Positions 1 through 8,307 of a stretch of DNA of 64,000 nt are shown in pieces. The notes under the pieces were generated by a model, which was not told the DNA's origin, did no database searches, and worked only from the letters and a program-made list of their open reading frames with translations. Location: NCBI RefSeq assembly GCF_022870885.1, contig NZ_CP091509.1, positions 930,001 to 994,000 on the forward strand, read 5' to 3'. Within the stretch, counting starts at the first letter, position 1, and the number at the start of each line of letters is the position of its first letter. A program made the position numbers and the translations under genes. Origin of the DNA: Neisseria dumasiana. Its GTDB lineage: Bacteria; Pseudomonadota; Gammaproteobacteria; Burkholderiales; Neisseriaceae.

Positions 1-406
1 TAGCGTATTGGCTCATGGCATCGCTGTGACCTGCCCATACGGGGAAACCGGCGGCATAAGCAGGGAACTGCTCTTGCAGGCCTTTAACAACATTTTCATC
101 TTCAAAGAACAACACGCTGCCGGCAGCCGCTTTAAACATGTTCAGTTTGTCTTCGGTAGCTTGGAAGTTTTCGGCAGGAACGATTTTGCGCAGTTCGGCA
201 ATGGTGATGTCCCACAGTTTTTCATGCTCGGCGCCGAACAATACAACGAAACGGGTTGATTGCGAGTTGAACGCAGACGGTGTGTGTTTTACAGCGTGCT
301 CAACGATTTTTACTACTTCTTCTTTGTTTACGGGCAGATTTTTGTTCAGCGCGTAAACAGAACGGCGGTTCTCAGCAGCTTGCTGCAAAGTTTGTACAAC
401 AGACAT
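1..406 (-). CDS. Nitroreductase family protein (partial, 3' end outside window)
   Basis: The N-terminal ~135 residues of a protein starting MSVVQTLQQAAENRR can be read; the gene runs off the left edge. The opening (AAENRRSVYALNK, then TPSAFNSQSTRFVVLFG and HEKLWDI) matches the small FMN-dependent nitroreductases of the YdgI/Frm2-Hbn1 type, which reduce nitro or quinone compounds using NAD(P)H. The FMN-phosphate-binding Arg-Arg near the N-terminus and the S-x-N-S-Q-S segment are visible. The start ATG ends at 406 and has an AAGGAA Shine-Dalgarno. The pirin gene lies 91 bp upstream on the same strand, so co-transcription is possible. Substrate unknown. Confidence 0.85.
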   Translation of the reverse strand, partial: MSVVQTLQQAAENRRSVYALNKNLPVNKEEVVKIVEHAVKHTPSAFNSQSTRFVVLFGAEHEKLWDITIAELRKIVPAENFQATEDKLNMFKAAAGSVLFFEDENVVKGLQEQFPAYAAGFPVWAGHSDAMSQYA

Positions 407-497
407 TGTGGTTTCCTTTATTTCAGGTTGGCTAGATGGCTGCCCGAGATTTTTCAGGCAGCTAAAAAGTTTGGATAACATTTTACTCCGATTTCCG

Positions 498-1235
498 TTA
501 GTGTAACTGGTTGATATTGGCTTCTACGTCCATCGGTACGTCCATTAACAGGATTTCCGCATCGCCCAAAGCCTCTACGTCAAAGCCGTCGGTTTCCCAC
601 AAGCCCAAGCCGTCGCGCTCGCCCAATTCGATACCGCCTACTTTGGCTTTACCTTTAATCACAAACACATACACGCCGTTGCCTTCGCGTTTTACGTCGT
701 AACGTTTTTGGGTGCCGTCTGAAAAACGTGCCAGCGAGAACCAAGCGTTTTGGTGAATCCACACGCCTGCGTCATCAGCATTGGGAGACAGGATTTGCTG
801 GAAGTCGTTGGGTTTGGCTTCGTTGGCAATCGTGATTTGCTGATAGCGGGGCGCTACGTTGTTTTTGCGGGGCAACACCCAAATTTGCAGGAATTTCACA
901 GCTTGGTCGCGGTTGGCGTTCATTTCGCTGTGGGTAACGCCGGTACCGGCCGACATAACCTGCACATCACCGTTTTTGATGATGCTGCCGTTACCCATGC
1001 TGTCGCGGTGGGCCAAATCGCCGCTCAAAGGCACGGAAATGATTTCCATGTCGCGGTGCGGGTGGGTGCCGAAGCCTTGGCCGCCTTCTACAAAATCATC
1101 ATTAATCACACGCAGTACGCCGAAGCCCATGCGCTCGGGGTCGTAATAGTTGGCGAAGCTGAAAGTGTGTGCGCTTTTCAGCCAACCGTGATTGGCAAAG
1201 CCGCGTGAATTAGCCGGATGGTATACAGTTTGCAT
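498..1235 (-). CDS. Pirin family protein (bicupin)
   Basis: 245 aa, the usual size of the YhaK/pirin family. The N-terminal cupin carries the family metal set: His58 and His60 in GTHPHRD, His102 and Glu104 in GVTHSE. The segments FGVLRVINDD and AGTGVTHSEMN are pirin signatures. Some bacterial pirins are quercetin 2,3-dioxygenases; others act as redox sensors, so the physiological role is uncertain. The start ATG at 1235 is preceded by an AAAGGAAAG ribosome site. It is transcribed toward the nitroreductase gene, and both may belong to a small oxidative or electrophile stress unit (inference). Confidence 0.9.
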   Translation of the reverse strand: MQTVYHPANSRGFANHGWLKSAHTFSFANYYDPERMGFGVLRVINDDFVEGGQGFGTHPHRDMEIISVPLSGDLAHRDSMGNGSIIKNGDVQVMSAGTGVTHSEMNANRDQAVKFLQIWVLPRKNNVAPRYQQITIANEAKPNDFQQILSPNADDAGVWIHQNAWFSLARFSDGTQKRYDVKREGNGVYVFVIKGKAKVGGIELGERDGLGLWETDGFDVEALGDAEILLMDVPMDVEANINQLH

Positions 1236-1789
1236 TTTATCTTTCCTTTAAATTAATTACTATTGTTAATATAACGATTTGCGATGGAGTGAATTATAGG
1301 GGGAAAGTTTGTGGGGAAAAAGACACGAATGATAAATTGATTATCAATCCAGAGTAAACAATAGTTCAAAACATAAGAGGCTGGATAACTGGTGTGAAAA
1401 ATATACTATCCGAAAGAATTAGAAAAGTATTTTTTTGATGAATAGATCTGAATATTGATATTCATTTTATGATCAATCAACTTAACTTTTACTGCGGCGT
1501 TGCTGTGCTTGGTTTAAAGAGAACGAATGTGCAAGCTGCTAAGTGGCAACAGAATCGGTTCCGTACTACTTGTATTGTCTGCGGTTTTTCTCCCTTGTAT
1601 TAAAAAAGTTGATTACAAGCCGTCTGAAAAGCTTTTTTAAACGGCGGGTTATCTTTGGTTGAATGAAAAGCACACCAATGTTTGCATTTTTTAAATAAAA
1701 AATGAAAGGGTGTTCGGTGAGGCCGTCTGAAAGCATTGAATTGCATCCGCACCGGGGCGTACTGGTTTCAAACGGCATCAAGGCGGGTT
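1236..1789. other. 554-bp intergenic region with a Correia-like element
   Basis: No convincing gene. The first ~200 bp upstream of the pirin gene are AT-rich and probably hold its promoter. The middle holds a Correia-like miniature element (listed separately). The last ~170 bp hold two DUS copies (near 1619 and 1722) just downstream of the SDR stop codon. Confidence 0.6.
1472..1615. mobile_element. Correia-like miniature inverted-repeat element (TCAATCAACTT ends)
   Basis: The left end TCAATCAACTTAAC and the inverted right end AAGTTGATTA enclose ~144 bp. The interior matches the Correia repeat enclosed element core as I recall it: GCGGCGTTGCTG, AAAGAGAACGA, GAATCGGTTCCGTACTA and TTGTATTGTCTGCGG. 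Canonical Correia elements end TATAGTGGATTAA; these ends differ. Related copies lie near 12870, 17113, 21513 and 60543. Confidence 0.75.
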
Positions 1790-2509
1790 TTACAGGTAAA
1801 CGATTTCTCCGCTGCGCCCTTTGCTTTCTTCGCTGCTCCACCAAACAAATTCGGGCATGATGTCTTCGTAGTTTTTGCGCTCGCTGCGGGCTTCGCCGGG
1901 GTGGGTTTTCATGCGTTGGGGCGAGTTGACGGCACCGGGCACGAGCACGTTGGCGCGCAGGTTGGGGAAGCGTTCCCATTCGTCGGCGGCAACTTTGCAC
2001 AAATAGTTGAGTGCGGCCTTGGATGCGCCGAAACCGCCCCAGTAGGCGCGCGGGTTTTCGCCGTGGCTTTCGCCGACGAAAATCACCGAAGCGTCGGGCG
2101 ATTCTTTGAGCAGGGGCAGGAAAGCGCGGGTTAAGCCCATGGGGGCAACGGTGTTGATGCGGTATTGGTTGACCCACTCGGCTACGGTTTGGAAATCGAG
2201 CGGAGAGAGGGCGTAGAAGTAGCTGGCGCAATGCACGATACCGTCGAGCTTGTTGCCGGTGGCTTCGGCGATGGTGGCGGCGAAGCGGTCGAACTCGGCT
2301 TCTTCGGCGGTTAAAAGGTCGAAGCAGATGGCGAAGGGTTCGGGGCCGCCCGATGCTGCGATTTCGTCATACACTTTTTCGAGTTTTTTCTGGTGTCTGG
2401 CAACCAGCACCACAGTGGCACCTGCGGCGGCGTAGGCTTTGGCGACTTGTTCGCCGATACCTTGCGATGCGCCGGTAATCAGGATGGTTTTGTTTTGAAG
2501 CTGGCTCAT
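1790..2509 (-). CDS. SDR family oxidoreductase, YciK-like, with substituted catalytic tyrosine
   Basis: 239 aa Rossmann-fold protein. TGASQGIG at residues 13-20 is the NAD(P)-binding glycine motif. The overall layout resembles E. coli YciK, a short-chain dehydrogenase of unclear substrate. The expected catalytic Y-x-x-x-K reads F160-G-A-S-K164 because the codon is TTC, so the general-acid tyrosine is missing. The protein ends GRSGEIVYL. The start at 2509 follows AAGGAAAAACCC. It lies 73 bp downstream of hpnE on the same strand with a DUS between, so it could be the distal gene of that operon. Whether it is catalytically active is open. Confidence 0.85.
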   Translation of the reverse strand: MSQLQNKTILITGASQGIGEQVAKAYAAAGATVVLVARHQKKLEKVYDEIAASGGPEPFAICFDLLTAEEAEFDRFAATIAEATGNKLDGIVHCASYFYALSPLDFQTVAEWVNQYRINTVAPMGLTRAFLPLLKESPDASVIFVGESHGENPRAYWGGFGASKAALNYLCKVAADEWERFPNLRANVLVPGAVNSPQRMKTHPGEARSERKNYEDIMPEFVWWSSEESKGRSGEIVYL

Positions 2510-2582
2510 GGGTTTTTCCTTTAAGGTTTCAATCGGTATAAACGGCAGGCCGTCTGAAAAGCAATAGTGCTTAGCGGTAACG

Positions 2583-3914
2583 CTAAAGTTTTGGCCTGTA
2601 CGGGTTGTATTCGGTCAAACACAGTTCTGCGGCGGTTGCGCCGGATTGTACGGCGGCTTCGAGCGTGGCGGGGTAGCGCGGATGCAGGTAGTCGCCGGCG
2701 GGATAGATACGGCGGTGGTGCAGCCATGCCAAATCGGGTGGGGTGCGGCCGGCCGTTGCTGCGGCGGTAGCGCGTTTTTCGGTAATCACTTGCGCGGCAA
2801 GCGGTTCGCCCAAATAAGGGCAAAGCGTTTTCAAATCGGCATCTACGCGCGCAATCCATTCTTCGTTTTTCAGACGGCCTATGTGGTCGGACACGCTGAT
2901 CACGGCGGCGGTTTCATTGGCGGGCAAGCCCAGCGCGGCGCGGTGGACGAACCATTGTGCGGTGCCTTCGGCCAGGCCGGTAAGCGGCGCGGGCAGATGC
3001 ACGGTTTCGGCGTAGCGCAGATAAACGGTGGTGATGGCATGGTAGGTAATGCCTTCAAAGGACGTCTGAATATCGGCGGGGGTTTCAGGCGGCATCAGTG
3101 CGGCGGCATGATAGGGGGCAACGGCAAGAATGGCGGCATCAAACGTTTCGCCGTTCACGCACACGCGGCCGTCGGGCAGGTTGGAAAGCTGCGACACGCG
3201 CGTTTCCATACGGATGTCCGCCCGATGTTTGGCCAAAAATCTCAACGCGGGTTCGGCGATGATGCTGCCTAAATCTTGCTTGGGCAAAAGATAATCGCTG
3301 CCGGTTTTATCCGCCCACACACCATCTTGCAAAACATTACACAGTGTTTGCAGACTCGCGGATTCGAGCGGCGTGTTCAATGCGCCCCATACCAGCGGCT
3401 GCCAGAATTGCGCGACGGCTTTACGTTGGACGTTGCGGCTGCGCAGCCATTCGGCCACAGTGATGTCGGGCAGCGGAAGCGGCGAGCGGTGCCGCTGTTG
3501 CAGCGCGTGCATATCGTTGAGCAGTTTGATTTTTTCGCCGAAACCGATGTTCTTGGCTTTAAGCAACCCCACAACGATATGCAGCGGCGAAGGCAAAGAG
3601 GCCGTCTGAAATTGGAGGCCGTCTGAAATATGCCATTGCAGCGGCAGGCGCAGAAAGGCTTGGTGTTCGTCCGCACCGATCTGCTTCATCAGCGCAAGCA
3701 CGCCGTGGTAAGCACCGAGCAGGATGTGCTGGCCGTTGTCGAGAAAGCTGAAACCGCTGTTATCGGCATTCAGCGTGCGCGCCCGCCCGCCGGCGCTGCG
3801 GCCTGCTTCAAACAGCGTCAGGTCGGCGCGCGGTGCAAGCTGTACGGCGGCGGACAAGCCTGCCCAGCCTGCACCGATAACAGCAATTTTGGGGCGTGGG
3901 TTTTGCGGTTTCAT
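2583..3914 (-). CDS. hpnE: Hydroxysqualene dehydroxylase HpnE
   Basis: 443 aa FAD-dependent amine-oxidase-fold protein. The dinucleotide-binding motif GAGWAG (residues 14-19) is followed by FEAGRSAGGRAR, the FAD-ribose segment. HpnE reduces hydroxysqualene to squalene, the last step of the bacterial HpnCDE route. Its ATG overlaps the TGA of hpnD in an ATGA junction, indicating translational coupling and supporting the assignment over other phytoene-desaturase-like enzymes. No squalene-hopene cyclase is in the window, so the end product (squalene, hopanoid or C30 carotenoid) cannot be read from context. Confidence 0.88.
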   Translation of the reverse strand: MKPQNPRPKIAVIGAGWAGLSAAVQLAPRADLTLFEAGRSAGGRARTLNADNSGFSFLDNGQHILLGAYHGVLALMKQIGADEHQAFLRLPLQWHISDGLQFQTASLPSPLHIVVGLLKAKNIGFGEKIKLLNDMHALQQRHRSPLPLPDITVAEWLRSRNVQRKAVAQFWQPLVWGALNTPLESASLQTLCNVLQDGVWADKTGSDYLLPKQDLGSIIAEPALRFLAKHRADIRMETRVSQLSNLPDGRVCVNGETFDAAILAVAPYHAAALMPPETPADIQTSFEGITYHAITTVYLRYAETVHLPAPLTGLAEGTAQWFVHRAALGLPANETAAVISVSDHIGRLKNEEWIARVDADLKTLCPYLGEPLAAQVITEKRATAAATAGRTPPDLAWLHHRRIYPAGDYLHPRYPATLEAAVQSGATAAELCLTEYNPYRPKL

Positions 3915-4759
3915 GGGTTAAATCCGAACAGCCATGTTTTCAGGGCAATGCGTTTTTTGCGCGGCGAAGGAATGGCGATTTTGTATTTCAATACGTTTTG
4001 GGCACCGTCGGCAGCGATTTCGTTCAATAAGGCATAGTAAATGCTGCCCATCACCAAACCGGCTTTTTGAGATTTTTTGTCTTCAGACGGCAGCAGCGCC
4101 ACGGCCTCGCGGTAGGTATTGCGGGCGCGGTTGATTTGGAAATCCATCAGTGCGGCGAATTCGGGCGTGGGCGTGCGCTGCATCAGCACTTGCGCGGGCA
4201 CGTTGAAACGCTGCAATTCTTCGGTGGGCAGATAAATGCGGCCGTTGCGTGCGTCTTCGCCTACGTCGCGGATGATGTTGGTGAGTTGCAGAGCCAAGCC
4301 GAGCGTTTCGGCGTATTGCAATGTTTCAGGCCGTCTGAAACCGAGAATGCGGGCAATCAGCCGCCCGACCACGCCCGCCACGCGGTAGCAGTAAAGTTTC
4401 AGGTCTTCAAAACGCCCGTAGCGCGCCTGCTCCAAATCCATCTGCATGCCGTTGATGATGTCTTCCAACTCTTCCTGCGGCAGGCCGAAATCGGCGGCAA
4501 CGGTTTTCAAGGCACGGCAGACGGGGTGCTCCGGCGTTTCGCTGCCGAACACTTTGGCCAGCTCGATCCGCCACCAGTTGAGCGTGGTTTGGGCAACGTG
4601 CCGGTCGGAACAGTCGTCCACCACGTCGTCCAGCTCGCGGCAGAAGGCATACAGCACGGTCATGGCATCGCGTTTCGGTTGCGGCAGAAAACGAAAACCC
4701 GCCAGAAAGCTGGATTTGCTTTCGGCGGCTTTGTGACGGCAGTATTCGAGCGGCAGCAC
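3911..4759 (-). CDS. hpnD: Presqualene diphosphate synthase HpnD
   Basis: 282 aa from a GTG start at 4759, chosen because AGGAA lies six bases upstream and because family similarity begins here (LEYCRHKAAESKSSF); the frame stays open further upstream but reads as non-homologous sequence. This isoprenoid synthase carries the two Asp-rich motifs: ELDDVVDD near residue 43 and NIIRDVGEDARNGR in the second half. It condenses two farnesyl diphosphates to presqualene diphosphate. It overlaps hpnE by 4 bp. HpnC, the expected partner making hydroxysqualene, is absent; an IS30 remnant occupies the upstream side. Confidence 0.88.
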   Translation of the reverse strand: MLPLEYCRHKAAESKSSFLAGFRFLPQPKRDAMTVLYAFCRELDDVVDDCSDRHVAQTTLNWWRIELAKVFGSETPEHPVCRALKTVAADFGLPQEELEDIINGMQMDLEQARYGRFEDLKLYCYRVAGVVGRLIARILGFRRPETLQYAETLGLALQLTNIIRDVGEDARNGRIYLPTEELQRFNVPAQVLMQRTPTPEFAALMDFQINRARNTYREAVALLPSEDKKSQKAGLVMGSIYYALLNEIAADGAQNVLKYKIAIPSPRKKRIALKTWLFGFNP

Positions 4760-4861
4760 GGCGGTTCCTGAATGGTTTTTATCGGATACGGATTGTAGCG
4801 GGAAACAGGGGGGATAACAATTCGAGGCCGTCTGAAAACAGCTGCTTTCAGACGGCAGCGG

Positions 4862-5505
4862 ATTCAAATTTGAAGTGCAACTTTCCACAACAGAAAAAGG
4901 CCGGTATGCGGTAGCATACGGCCTTCCGTAAACGCTACGGCAGCACATGGAGCAGAGGCAAAGTGCCCGACCGCATAGGCATTGAAAACCGACCCGCCAT
5001 CGTCGACGAAAAATCCCGTATAGGCGACTGGGAAGCCGACACCATCGTCGGCAAAGATCAGAAAAGCGCATTATTGACACTGGTCGAACGGGTTACCCGC
5101 TACACCATTATCTGCAAATTGAAGAACTTCAAAGCCCAAGATACGGCCAATGCCGTCATTCGGGCGCTGAGGGCGCATAAAGACAGGGTGCACACCATCA
5201 CCATGGATAACGGCAAGGAATTCTACCGCCACACCCGAATAGCCAAAGCATTGGCGGCTGAAACCTATTTCTGCCGTCCTTACCGTTCTTGGGAAAAGGC
5301 GCTGAATGAAAACACCAACGGACTCATCCGCCAATACTTCCCCAAACAAACGGATTTCCGCAACATTAGTGAGCGGGAAATACGTAGGGTTCAGGATGAG
5401 CTGAACCACCGGCCAAGAAAAACACTTGGCTATGAAACGCCAAGTGTTTTATTCTTGAATCTGTTCCAACCACTACTGCCTGAGTGCTGCACTTGAAATT
5501 TGAAT
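4862..5505. mobile_element. IS30-family element, internally deleted, both ends retained
   Basis: The left terminus ATTCAAATTTGAAGTGCA and the inverted right terminus TGCACTTGAAATTTGAAT bound a 644-bp element. A complete IS30 element is ~1.0-1.1 kb. The left ~55 bp look like the normal IS leader (with a GGCCGTATGC-type inverted repeat at 4899-4923). They then join directly to codons for the middle of the transposase (RKRYGSTWSRGK), so the first part of the transposase gene is missing. The ends and partial transposase resemble meningococcal IS1655 as I recall it. No clear target duplication is visible. Confidence 0.8.
4915..5496 (+). pseudogene. IS30-family transposase, 5'-deleted
   Basis: The open frame encodes only the C-terminal catalytic half of an IS30 transposase. 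The DDE triad is visible: Asp in GDWEADTIVG, Asp in TITMDNGKEF and Glu in WEKALNENTNGL. Downstream come the family segments QYFPKQTDF and LNHRPRKTLGYETP. The N-terminal helix-turn-helix that binds the terminal repeats is gone, and an in-frame TAG at 4912 closes the frame upstream. A GTG at 4963 could serve as a start, but the product would lack DNA binding and is probably inactive. Confidence 0.85.
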
Positions 5506-5581
5506 CTAAGCCCGTCTGAAAATATCTAGGTTTTTCAGACGGCCTCACAGCAAATATTGATAGATAAAACAAAGGAATATC

Positions 5582-6619
5582 ATGCAAACCCTTACTATTG
5601 TCCAGCCCGACGACATGCACCTGCACCTGCGCGACGGAGAAGCATTAAAAGCCGTGTTGCCGTTTACCGCACGCCAGATGGGGCGGGCGGTCATCATGCC
5701 CAACCTGAAGCCGCCGGTAGTCAGCGTAGCCGATGCGCAAGCCTATAAAGAACGCATTTTGGCCGCCCTGCCGCAAGGCAGCACTTTTGAACCGCTGATG
5801 ACCTTGTATCTGACCGATAAATCGACACCCGAACTGGTGCGCGAAGCCAAAGCGGCGGGGATTGTGGCCTTCAAACTTTACCCTGCCGGTGCAACCACCA
5901 ATTCCGATTCGGGCGTAACCGATTTGTTCAAACTGATTCCCGTTTTGGAAGAAATGGCTAAACAAGACATGCTGTTTTTGGTGCACGGAGAAGTAACCGA
6001 CCCCGAAATCGATATTTTCGACCGCGAGGCTGTGTTTATTGAGCGTGTGATGAAACCCGTTTTGGAAAAAGTGCCCGGTTTGAAAGTGGTGTTCGAGCAT
6101 ATCACCACGGCCGATGCCGCCCGTTTGGTGATGGAGGCCGGAGACAACGTGGCGGCCAGCGTTACCCCGCAGCATTTGCTGTTGAATCGTAACGACTTGT
6201 TGGTCGGAGGTGTGCGCCCGCACCACTATTGCTTGCCCGTGCTCAAGCGCGAGATACACCGCAAGGCGTTGGTAGCGGCGGTTACCGGTGAACAATCGCA
6301 CAAGTTTTTTCTAGGTACAGACAGCGCACCCCACGCGCAATCAGCCAAAGAAAACGCTTGCGGCTGCGCAGGCATGTTCAGTGCGGCCACGGCAATCGAA
6401 TTGTATGCCGAAGTATTTGATCAGGCCGGAGCGTTAGACAAACTGGAAGCATTTGCTTCAAAAAACGGCGCACGTTTTTACGGCCTGCCCGAAAACCCCC
6501 GAACCATCACGTTAATCAAGCAAAGCCAGCAGGTTGCTTCTGAAGTGCCTTTCGGGAGCAATGAAGTTTTGGTGCCGATGCGCGGCGGAGAGAGTGTGGC
6601 GTGGACTGTTCAATATTGA
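5582..6619 (+). CDS. pyrC: Dihydroorotase PyrC
   Basis: 345 aa, the standard length of class II (E. coli-type) dihydroorotases, which cyclise carbamoyl-aspartate to dihydroorotate in pyrimidine synthesis. The metal-binding H-x-H is His13/His15 in MHLHLRDG, and the carboxylated bridging lysine is Lys98 in [24 protein letters not shown] and GTDSAPH supply the remaining metal and catalytic residues. The start is preceded by AAAGGA. The gene stands alone, with a DUS 40 bp upstream and a strong bidirectional terminator downstream. Confidence 0.96.
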   Translation: MQTLTIVQPDDMHLHLRDGEALKAVLPFTARQMGRAVIMPNLKPPVVSVADAQAYKERILAALPQGSTFEPLMTLYLTDKSTPELVREAKAAGIVAFKLYPAGATTNSDSGVTDLFKLIPVLEEMAKQDMLFLVHGEVTDPEIDIFDREAVFIERVMKPVLEKVPGLKVVFEHITTADAARLVMEAGDNVAASVTPQHLLLNRNDLLVGGVRPHHYCLPVLKREIHRKALVAAVTGEQSHKFFLGTDSAPHAQSAKENACGCAGMFSAATAIELYAEVFDQAGALDKLEAFASKNGARFYGLPENPRTITLIKQSQQVASEVPFGSNEVLVPMRGGESVAWTVQY

Positions 6620-6702
6620 TAAAAGCAGAGAATTGAAATCTCTTCGGGGCGCGGCGTGATCCGAATCACCACCTGCCTTATACCGAAAGCAGCTTTCTGT
6701 AA

Positions 6703-6755
6703 AAAAAACATTTCGCCGTCATTGCAAACAAAGCAAGTGCGGCGAAATGTTTTTT
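6703..6755. terminator. Bidirectional rho-independent terminator after pyrC
   Basis: A perfect 16-bp stem (6703-6718 with 6740-6755) begins in an A-run and ends in a T-run. It lies between the convergent pyrC (+) and DUF4124 (-) genes, so it can stop transcription from both sides. The stem is not built from DUS. Confidence 0.85.
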
Positions 6756-6817
6756 GCGTATATGCCGTCTGAAAACTGGCGGTTTTATAAAGGTATCCGA
6801 CCTTATCCTGATTGCGA

Positions 6818-7282
6818 TTAGTGGGGCATGTTGCGCGGTGAGCCTGAGTTGGGCGCATGGTTCAGTTCGTTTAAGCGCTGTTGTGCAGTTTTAACGGCAT
6901 TTTCCAGCTGTTGGATGCGCTCTTGGTAACGCGCATAATTCCGTTCGTTACCATAACGAACCTGCTTGCCTTCGGTTAAAGCTTTTTTTGCCGCGTCGAG
7001 CTGTTGTTGTGCTTCTTGGCGTTTGGCCAGAATATCGGGCGGAACAGAAGCATCGTTTTGCCGGTCGGCCGCCGAAGCAGGCGAAGAATGCTGTGTGGTT
7101 TTGGCAGGGGTATTGGAATAAATGCCTATTCTGCCGATATCGGCTTTTTTGCATTGTTTGCCGGCATTTTGAACATAAACCGTGCGGCCGTTACTGTCTT
7201 TGCATTCATACACCGTATTTGCCAAAACGGGCAGGGCGGTTAAAACAAGTGCGGCGGCTCCCCATAACGGTATGGTTTTCAT
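6818..7282 (-). CDS. Exported DUF4124-type protein with C-terminal coiled coil
   Basis: 154 aa. Residues 1-21 form a signal peptide (MKTIPLWGAA... ending VLA). The mature N-terminus NTVYECKDSNGRTVYVQN...QCKKADIGRIG is a DUF4124-like module with paired cysteines. The last ~70 residues are Gln/Ala/Glu-rich and heptad-like (RQEAQQQLDAAKK, YQERIQQLENAVKTAQQRL), suggesting a periplasmic coiled coil. A second protein with the same architecture is encoded at 15739-16263. Function unknown. Confidence 0.8.
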   Translation of the reverse strand: MKTIPLWGAAALVLTALPVLANTVYECKDSNGRTVYVQNAGKQCKKADIGRIGIYSNTPAKTTQHSSPASAADRQNDASVPPDILAKRQEAQQQLDAAKKALTEGKQVRYGNERNYARYQERIQQLENAVKTAQQRLNELNHAPNSGSPRNMPH

Positions 7283-7372
7283 AAATGGCTTTCGTTGTGG
7301 AAATGGATGTTAACGGCTGGAAGTATGCCGTCTGAAAAAGCGGCAGGCAACTGTTGCCGTGAATAATGTTGC

Positions 7373-7579
7373 TCAATAGTTTCTGCGTAACCAAAACCAC
7401 CACACTGCCAGCAAAACCGCCGCCATCAGAATATTGCCGGCAACAATTTTCATCCAGCTTCGGGAACCGGCCGGTTTTGCGTTCCGTTTACCCCTGCTTA
7501 CATAAAAAAACGGGCTGAGCAGGATGGATACGGCCGATACAAGAATAACGGCGGCATAATATATTTTTTCACGCTCCAT
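7373..7579 (-). CDS. Small two-TM membrane protein
   Basis: 68 aa from the ATG at 7579, which has an AAAGG site eight bases upstream; a longer open frame upstream lacks one. Two hydrophobic segments (IYYAAVILVSAVSILLSPFF and the stretch ending AVLLAVWWFWL) flank a basic loop (SRGKRNAKPAGSRSW), giving a hairpin topology in the inner membrane. I do not recognise the family. It lies 90 bp upstream of the exported DUF4124 gene on the same strand, with a DUS in the gap. Confidence 0.6.
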   Translation of the reverse strand: MEREKIYYAAVILVSAVSILLSPFFYVSRGKRNAKPAGSRSWMKIVAGNILMAAVLLAVWWFWLRRNY

Positions 7580-7954
7580 GATCTGCCTTTCGGTATTTTG
7601 AAATATTATTTTAAAAACATTATATAAGCGTTTGCCGGCGAAGAGGTCTTTCAACCGAAATATCGGCTTGCAAGTCAGATAAACAGCCGCAGATATTATG
7701 CAGGAGTGATAAGGTGCGGCATAAATAATCGATGTGTAATTTTTAACACATTTGCATGTTAAGCAATGGAATGAGCTTTAGGCTGAACTTTGCAAGCAGC
7801 AGGCCATCTTACTACCAACACCTTTCAAACCATGCAGTAAACGTTTGCATATTCTTACCGAAAAAGATTGGTAAAAAAATGCATTCAAGGCTAAAATCGG
7901 CACGTGTTTTTCCCGAAATACTTTAAAACCATAAATAATAACGGAGTTGAAAAA
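7580..7954. promoter_or_regulatory. Upstream region of hfq and of the small membrane gene
   Basis: A 375-bp AT-rich divergent region. It should contain the hfq promoter (+) and that of the two-TM gene (-), but no hexamer pair is strong enough to name. A short inverted repeat (TTACC...GGTAA near 7856-7875) and an AATTTTTAACACATTTGCAT stretch (7738-7757) are the only other structures seen. Confidence 0.4.
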
Positions 7955-8239
7955 ATGACCGCTAAAGGACAAATGCTACAAGATCCTTTTTTGAACGCTT
8001 TGCGTAAAGAGCATGTGCCTGTTTCCATTTATTTGGTAAACGGCATCAAGCTGCAGGGGCAAGTTGAATCGTTTGACCAATATGTTGTGCTGTTGCGTAA
8101 CACTTCTGTAACGCAAATGGTTTACAAACATGCGATTTCCACTATTGTTCCGGCCCGCGCCGTGAGTTTGCAGCACGAAAACAAACAGCCCGCTTCTGCC
8201 GCACCCGTTCAAGTCGAAACCACACAGCCTTCGGCTTAA
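7955..8239 (+). CDS. hfq: RNA chaperone Hfq
   Basis: 94 aa. The Sm1 and Sm2 motifs are intact: [21 protein letters not shown], and VVLLRN...[14 protein letters not shown] with the YKHAIST signature. The last ~20 residues ([15 protein letters not shown]) form a short disordered tail. Hfq pairs small RNAs with mRNAs. In N. meningitidis, Hfq-dependent RcoF/NmsR sRNAs repress TCA-cycle genes of the kind found at 30-40 kb here. The start at 7955 has GGAG ten bases upstream. A T-rich terminator follows 14 bp after the stop codon. Confidence 0.97.
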   Translation: MTAKGQMLQDPFLNALRKEHVPVSIYLVNGIKLQGQVESFDQYVVLLRNTSVTQMVYKHAISTIVPARAVSLQHENKQPASAAPVQVETTQPSA

Positions 8240-8253
8240 GATCAAGGCTATTA

Positions 8254-8287
8254 AAATACCTTACCTTTTTGAGGTAAGGTATTTTTT
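8254..8287 (+). terminator. hfq terminator
   Basis: A 12-bp AT-rich stem (AAATACCTTACC with GGTAAGGTATTT) and a 7-nt loop are followed by further T residues, 14 bp after hfq. Confidence 0.85.
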
Positions 8288-8307
8288 CTCATGTTTCAGA
8301 CGGCCTT

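Noticed and set aside
439..462. Terminator after the pirin gene
   Set aside because: Only a 6-bp stem (GCTGCC/GGCAGC) with a 12-nt loop and no T-run.
4760..5080. 5' extension of the hpnD frame to 389 aa
   Set aside because: The extra ~107 residues are Cys/Arg-rich, run through DUS and IS30 DNA and are unlike HpnD; GTG at 4759 has a good ribosome site.
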